From: Apiospora phragmitis | Lineage: Eukaryota > Ascomycota > Sordariomycetes > Amphisphaeriales > Apiosporaceae | Reading direction: 5' to 3' | Assembly: GCA_038363925.1 (NCBI GenBank) | Contig: JAQQWL010000011.1 | Span: forward strand, 8,246,001-8,310,000 | Length of the DNA stretch: 64,000 nt | In this document: piece by piece, positions 57,656 to 64,000 of the stretch | How positions within the stretch are numbered: position 1 is the first letter of the stretch | Layout: each line of letters starts with the position of its first letter | Position numbers and translations under genes: made by a program | Notes under the pieces: model-generated | What the model was told of the DNA's origin: nothing | Databases searched by the model: none | Seen by the model: the letters and a program-made list of their open reading frames with translations, nothing else

Positions 57656-59708
57656 GAGCCATCAACGTCTTCGGAACTACGCCCGTTTCATTCAACTTTT
57701 CCTTCTTCGATTCTGCCATATATGGCTGCTACTAAGCACATTTGAATCTATATATAATTACAGCTGCGGCATCCGTCCATCTAGGACAATCATGCTGCTT
57801 TCTCTCACTCACTATATTTATCACAACGACGATCTTGAACTTACGAAAGGATCTTGGAACTTATTTCACACGGATAATGATGGACTTCTTGTACTACTGG
57901 AGATCTAGGTAGGGTATGACAAGCCCTTGGATATTCGTCGGTTGGCTATTGGTTCTACGGGTATACTTATTCTTCAACACCACTTTCCTTTGTCAAGCTC
58001 TAAAACAAGACTCATTCGATGCGTGAGGAAGCGCGTCAGGGAGGAATGAGTAAGTTTTGTCTGGTTTCTAGCATGGCGTCGTTGGCCCAGGGGGAAAGGA
58101 AATAACGGCCCCCTTCAAATTACGAAATAGTTGAAATGGGAAAACGGTGAATATGTGAAATGAGCAGTTAGTTGACTTGCCATATTCATCAAGTATGTGA
58201 AAATGCAATACAAAAAAGCAATGGTACTACTACTACTTCCCCTCCAGATCCTCGAGAGGATAGCCAGAGGGAGTGACAAACAACCTTCAACACGCCCAGC
58301 CAGTAGGCGGCAGGCACTGCGAATGTGCCAGGAGAACCAAAATCTTACCCGCATCAACAGCGCCTCTGCAGCGGTTAGCAATCCAGTCGATCATAACGTA
58401 TGTACCTGGTCCCAGAACGCACGGGCAGGGCAACCTTACCTCCGGGGGTCTCTCCCTGCCCCCTGTCCGTCGAGCCTTAAGACGATCCAGGAAACCCGAT
58501 ATATGGGCGAACGGGGCAAAGTTGGACGTTCCCTGAAGCAAGGAGTTTCCCATTTTTTCTCCACTGGCGTTATTCCTAAGCAAATGGGCGGACAGAGCAC
58601 CGCCAAGTCGGGCGGGCCTGAGAGACGTCTCTCCCAGACAGGCATAGACCCCCGAGGGGGGGGAAGGGAAAGAAAGCAAATAGAAAAATCCAATCGCCCG
58701 TCCGCGCCTCCTCCCAAACAGAACAACAACCAACATGCCATTTCGACGCGAATCCGGCATCCTTGCTGCTGGGTCGTAGGATCATTATAGCAAACTACAT
58801 ACAAGTGACACTCTCAACTCAGCCGACTGCCCAAACCCACAGACACAGCAGAGAACGAAGATGGGGTTGCAACTCCCTTTCTTCACATGTCTATCGCTCT
58901 CTCGCTACCTATCACATACCCCTGCCCACTGCCACTTCGATTGATCCCATGTTCAGGACGTGACCTACACGCCCAACCACAAAAAAGACAATTCCTTTGA
59001 CTGACCCGATGGAGAAAACCCCCCCGGAATATAGAAGAATAAGCGAACACGACCACCCATCCTTCTGCAAGGCAGGTTTCGGAGCAAAACCAACACGGCG
59101 CTCCCATAGGGCCGCCCGGAGCAACCCTCCAAGGCTCTCTCGGGGCAAGTTGCCCATCGTAAACTGCTGCGCATTTCCCAGGGGAGATGAGGGGGGCGGC
59201 CGTCCGTCTGGGCTCCTTCGGCCCGGGCTCGCACACCGCAGTCCAAGGCAGGAGGGCCAAACGTCCCAATCTATCGAGCCGAATGCATAGAAGCGAGGTT
59301 AGATGATTCAAAGAAGAAGGCCCAGTTGTTGTGGTTGAAAATGCCATGCTGGGGTTATGATGTACTGCCCATGCGACCGACCGACCACCCCTCCCAATGC
59401 AACCATCACACGCTCAGAAGCTTACGGGCACGCGCATACATTACTTCACTCACGCACGCATGCGAATTTGTTTCGCCGCCATGTCTCTTCTTCTTCTCCT
59501 GCACTGCTACGGGAAAGCAAACAGTCGTCCCTTGGCCGCCAACTGAGTCCTATGACATGACATGACACGATATGACATGCTTTGATTGATATACAGTAAA
59601 TATACTCACAATACAACGCGGCCGGTCGTGGCCTGTTCAGGTCCTATAAAACAAGAGTTTCTCCAAGCATATGACATGGGCGGCTTCCCATTTGCTTGCG
59701 CAAGCGCG

Positions 59709-59729
59709 CTCTCTCTCTCTCTCTCTCTC
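59709..59729 (+). repeat. (CT)n microsatellite
   Basis: About ten CT dinucleotides. A second, longer CT tract lies 80 bp downstream. Confidence 0.9.
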
Positions 59730-59806
59730 ACCCGCTCGCTTGTTTCGTCATTTGTTTCTGATCCTTCATCCCTTCCTTCATGACTCCTCCCGGCCCGGGG
59801 GGTCAA

Positions 59807-59810
<4 letters not shown>

Positions 59811-59840
<30 letters not shown>
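59811..59840 (+). repeat. (CT)15 microsatellite
   Basis: Fifteen CT dinucleotides in a pyrimidine-rich context, the second of a close pair. Confidence 0.92.
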
Positions 59841-59844
<4 letters not shown>

Positions 59845-62800
59845 CCAATTTGCCCTCCTTGTTGAAAAGGAGTTTCGCAGAAGAACCAACACGATATAAC
59901 GACTCCTCAGTATTGGCCAGAGATGCAGGCAGGATTGGACTTCGTCCTACACACCTATAGTATGTAGTGCTTATGCATGCGCGTACCTTGTTAACCACGT
60001 TCGCGGCAGGCTTTTGCAGATCACCGAGAAAATGACAGCAACGACGTCCATGACCATCAAGCCTGTGGCTGGCTGGCTGTGAGTGCGTGTGAGAGGGTGA
60101 GCCTAAGGAGCTAGCTAGAGCGATATTTTCTACATGACCTAAAACCAGCCGCTGTATGTCGCCATTACAGAAACAAAACCAACGCAGGTACGGCGTCTCT
60201 ACAAGAAACAGCACGAAGTCATATCAGGTTATTTTTGGCGGAGGGGGCGAAGCCTTCCTCTTTCTCTCTCACCCTGTTGCCCCCCAATACAGGTAGGTTT
60301 CACCGTTTTGAGGGGTTATTGGATAGGGGTAAGCATGATCACTAATAAACAACATGAAAAGCTGAACGTCAAGCAACAGGGAGTGAAAAAAAGAAAAAAG
60401 TTTAAATGAGAATTACCTCTTGTTCCGTCTTGGCCTCGTCGTGTTTGACATGGAGGAAAACCAGAATCAGAACAAGTCATGAAGCATGTTTGCGTGACAC
60501 TGACACTCACTCTCTGCAATCCAATTCGCAAGTAAGAGAATACACATGCATATGATGATGGCTTTTCATAATCCGGCAGCAACTTATGAGAAACACTTAC
60601 TCATGGGTTCGATCTGGACCCTCCCAGCCTAGCATCCGAGAAATAGACAGGTCATGTCAGTAAGTGGAATAAGCAAGCAAAGTGTGAGGTGTGTCAATGG
60701 CTTTCAAGACAGTCAAGGGTCTCTCCCGTCCTGGGGCTCGGAATCCGGGGGTTAGTGTCGTTTGCCAGCGTTCCGCTCCCAGGCGGAAAAAAAAAGAAAG
60801 GAAAAAAAAAGCGACTCAAGATTTTGATTGCTTTTTCGGTGCATCCACGTATCGATTAGCTTCGATCCTGCACTCTCGACCTGGAACTGCGTAGCATCAT
60901 GCGAGATGTAGAACGGTCTTTCGACATATTGCTTATTCCTCTTCGTCGAAAGCCACTCATGTCTTGTATACACTGCTGAAACATATCGTATGTTTTCATT
61001 GTGTTGAACGTCGCTGCTATAAAGTTTTCCTTCCTCTCTCTGCCCAGCTGAATAGGTTCTAAATAGGCACTGCCTAGCTCCCGAAGATGGGACGTTTCAC
61101 CCGGTACTTACTTCTGCTTCTTCAAAGGACCTGTCCTTTCGGTGACACCAATGCCCCTTACGAGGTCTGCGCTAGACAGGGTTCTTCAAGTAGTAGACTA
61201 AATACACAATTAGAAATAACCCAATGCGGTGGCAGTCCGCCGTTGTTAGCCCACTTAGCCTCCTCTCCTATGCTCTCCCCCTCGAATTATCGGTGGGCCA
61301 AGGTAGGTAAGTACCCAAGTCCAGGTGCTTGTTCTCGCGTCCAACACATGGAAGAAGGAACTGTCGATCCACTATCGGCCTAGGCAACATACATGTATCC
61401 AAGGAAAGAACAAGTGTCAGCTGGAAAAGAAAAGCAAAAGCAAAAGCGTACTTTGCTGTTTATTGCCTTCGTTCATCACGCAATACACCCTTTTACTTCG
61501 GACAGGGTCAATCAAGTGGCGATCCCCTCGTCATAACCACCGTCCGAGAGACCCTGAAGATCCTCCTTATCACGTATCAGGTGTTAAGACTAGCCAAGTA
61601 AGACACATATACAGACAGAGAATTCGGCCCGTGAGGCCATCAGCCAGAAGGATCATGATGGACTATTCCATCAAAAGGGGCGTCCAGATGCCATATGCTG
61701 TTCTCTTAAAGGTAGATGCCACCAAATGACAACTTTAGGCTGAGACTATGAAAGCCAGTCATCGGCCACAGGAGACAGGAGAAAAGGAGCAGCATGGTGC
61801 ATAGTGTGGACAACATAAATAGAACAGGCAGACAGACCACGCCAGACAGCCAGGGATATTGGCCAATTTGGCGCATGGAAACACGCGCTCCAATGGTGGT
61901 TGAAGCAAGCAAGGGATGAAGAGGGTGGAGAGCGACAGCGAGAGAAGCTCTCACCCAGTAAGAGGTCCATGAGCCTTGTTGTTGAAGACATAACACCGCG
62001 GCACTTTCACCAATCAATATCCCGTAAGGCTACTGTCCCTATGACAGGACGACACGCAGTGCTACCACCGTGGTCAATCTCGCGTACCGTATTACCCAAT
62101 GAACAAAGCCACCCAGGGGTATTTTTGTAACATGGCGAGGCACATCTCGGGACTGGGTTTTCAACGAGGACCAACAGACATATTAGCTATACATACCATC
62201 TTCTCAAATTAAGAAACGGTGACCATGCTGTCGTTGCCCTTGAGATCATCATTCTTGCATTAAGAACGAAGTTGCAAATCTGAAGGGTCAAACAGGAGAT
62301 ACACACTTACATACGTCCATCAGCCAACTCACCCCTGACATCAAGCTTCTCCAATGCATAACCCGATTGCGACTTAACTCGCCTAAATTGAGAAGGATTG
62401 ACATATGTAGTTCCATGCAAGATATAGATGGGGTCTTCCAAAACACAAAACCAACCGCATACGATTTCATCCCCGTGACCTTGAAATATGGGCCGGGATT
62501 AAAACTCCATGCCTAGTATCTACCCTCGTCTCTTTGAAGAACCAACTGCTCTTTTTTTGCCCCCCCTCCAAGTTAGTCTTCAGGAAAAGGCCCCGTGCCC
62601 TTTACCGATGGGTTGGTTGACCCCTGAGCCGAGAGGGAGGCCACGGCATAATATAATCATCAAGGGGTCTGCTAACGAGACCCTCAGGAAACAATGATCG
62701 TGATACTCTCTACTTCCAACAGCACCATCGTGAAATAGATACCGAGTAGCTCTTTAATTGTAGTCAAGACCAGCATGTGCCGTGACTGTGGCAAGGGGTT

Positions 62801-63197
62801 ACACCAAACCACCCCCTAAAAAGAACCTAGGAACAACATGGGAATGTCAAGTACAGATTACTGTACCTCGCTAGGCTAGTCCTATGGTAATAATCGAATA
62901 ATGATAGTATAAACCTAAACAGTGTCGTACTCGTTATGTGGCCTTCAGCAAGATAAGAGTAGGCAGCTAGTGACAGGATCGTTAGCCATGAAATAGCTGA
63001 AGGCGTGATTGATAATCAGCAACAGAATGGACAGTACACGAATTGACCAATAGTTGGATAACTATTGTCGAATTATAAAACAATTGGCCATCTTAAATTA
63101 ATGTTAAGTAGGTAGTGACCTCAAGTAAAGTAGCACGTTTAGAGTGATACCTTCGCTGTATGGCCATTATCAAGATCGCTGCGACGAACCCCTCAGC

Positions 63198-64000
63198 TTA
63201 CAGATGCTTCGATATTAGACCATCTGGTCCCCGGAAAGACTTGAAGCCATCCTTATCAGCCTCGGAGTCTTCGTCGTCCAGATCGTACTCCTCGAGGTCT
63301 GAAGCGTTGCCGTTCCTGAACGAGTAAGGATTCAGGCCGAATTCATCATCTGAAGCCACCTCATCATCAGGGTAGTCCGCCGTATAGTAGTTTTCCGCTA
63401 TTCGTCAGAGTTAGTACCAGCTCACTAGGTGCTTCCGTGGATAGTTTTAACTCACCATTCTCATCTTCGTCGTCCTCAGCCCATTCGTTTTCGCTATCAG
63501 AGCCCTCGCCATAGAACAGCTCCGAGTCGGGCTCATCATCGAATACTAGAAGGCCAATGCTTCCTGGGGCCACATTCTGCTTCTTCATAGCGCTGAGCGG
63601 GACGCGGACATAGGTCTCAATGATGTAGTCGTCATCATCCGTATCGCTGAATTCGGGCTTGGCGTCCGGCATATCCTCGTCAGCTTTCACCGGCTCTGGA
63701 TGGCGTTCTGGATAGCGCTTCGCAGGCACCTTAGGCCTGTATTTAAGTTGTTGGAATCGTTTCGCAGTCGCTTCCTTTTCTTGCTCGGCCTGTTGAATAT
63801 TAAGGCCAATTTGTTGCATTGTCCAGGCGTTCATGTCCTCGGTAAACTTGTCGAGCTCAACATTCCGCCTATCCAGCATTGATGCTGGCAACTCAGTCTT
63901 GGTAGCAGCATTCCCGGTCTTCTGTGAGAGCTTATTCACCCCGGGCTTCTTGTATTTTCGAGGCTCTACCGCATCCATGTCCACATCTGCAGAGGCTTGA
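63198..64000 (-). CDS. IWR1: RNA polymerase II nuclear import factor Iwr1 (5' part outside window)
   Basis: Iwr1 binds assembled RNA polymerase II and carries it into the nucleus. The last two exons are in the window: 64000-63456 (continuing past the edge) and 63397-63198. The intron is 58 bp and starts GTGAGT. About 248 residues are visible. They include a lysine-rich segment, YRPKVPAKRYPERHPEP, and the strand pair IETYVRVPLSAM and IGLLVFDDEPD. The family's acidic signature follows: NEWAEDDEDENAENYYTADY across the splice site, then PDDEVASDDEFGLNPYSF and an acidic tail. The N-terminal nuclear localisation and export region lies beyond position 64000. There is no frame break in the visible part. 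Confidence 0.87.

Larger units (their letters stand above)
57656..63197. other. 5.5-kb gene-poor region
   Basis: No open frame carries a recognisable domain. The stretch holds two CT microsatellites (59.7-59.8 kb) and several splice-like signals on the minus strand between 59.9 and 60.6 kb. It also has an AT-richer final part (62.7-63.2 kb) that must contain the IWR1 3' UTR. A non-coding transcript or a very long 5' leader is possible, but nothing here is strong enough to call a gene. Confidence 0.5.

Overview
The window is nuclear DNA of a filamentous ascomycete (Pezizomycotina, most likely a Sordariomycete). The evidence is 48-100 bp GT..AG introns with CTRAC/CTGAC-type branch points, GC-rich third codon positions in conserved genes, gene spacing of about 3-4 kb, and recognisable orthologues of fungal genes (ERG4, VMA3, SNU13, RRP7, EFG1, SEA4, PAS kinase, IWR1). 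Genes lie on both strands as single transcription units. No transposon, CRISPR array or convincing tRNA was seen. Exon structures were worked out by hand from splice signals and reading phase.

Layout. 0.25-2.4 kb: a secreted Ala/Pro/Ser/Thr/Gly-rich wall-type protein. 3.9-14.2 kb: an accessory block that looks like a fungal allorecognition or cell-death neighbourhood. It holds a caspase-like plus kinase-like gene (apparently broken), a kinase-Sel1-like-ankyrin gene, and two proteins with HeLo-like fungal N-terminal domains and disordered tails. 14.9-36 kb: housekeeping genes, namely ERG4 sterol reductase, V-ATPase proteolipid, SNU13, a Sac/hSac2 phosphoinositide phosphatase, a BMT6-like 25S rRNA methyltransferase, RRP7, an MFS transporter, the GATOR2/SEA subunit SEA4 and EFG1. 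Four of these (SNU13, BMT6-like, RRP7, EFG1) act in ribosome or snoRNP assembly. 36.7-43 kb: a double-stranded-RNA-binding-like protein and a PAS-domain kinase. 43-48.6 kb: a long region with no gene I can support. 48.6-57.7 kb: an F-box/LRR protein ending in a CaaX box, a histidine-phosphatase (TFIIIC tau55-like) protein and an unrecognised fungal protein. 57.7-63.2 kb: another gene-poor region. 63.2-64 kb: the 3' part of IWR1, cut by the window edge.

A pattern runs through the window: otherwise well-conserved genes (SEA4, PAS kinase, Sac phosphatase, both death-related kinases, one HeLo-like gene) are interrupted by single-base shifts, mostly an extra base in a run of 3-6 identical bases. 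For every affected gene, correcting those bases gives a total exon length divisible by three. This points to uncorrected homopolymer errors rather than biological decay. The two in-frame TAA codons in the caspase-like gene are different and cannot be explained that way. Readers should treat frame breaks in this window as suspect sequence first and pseudogenes second.
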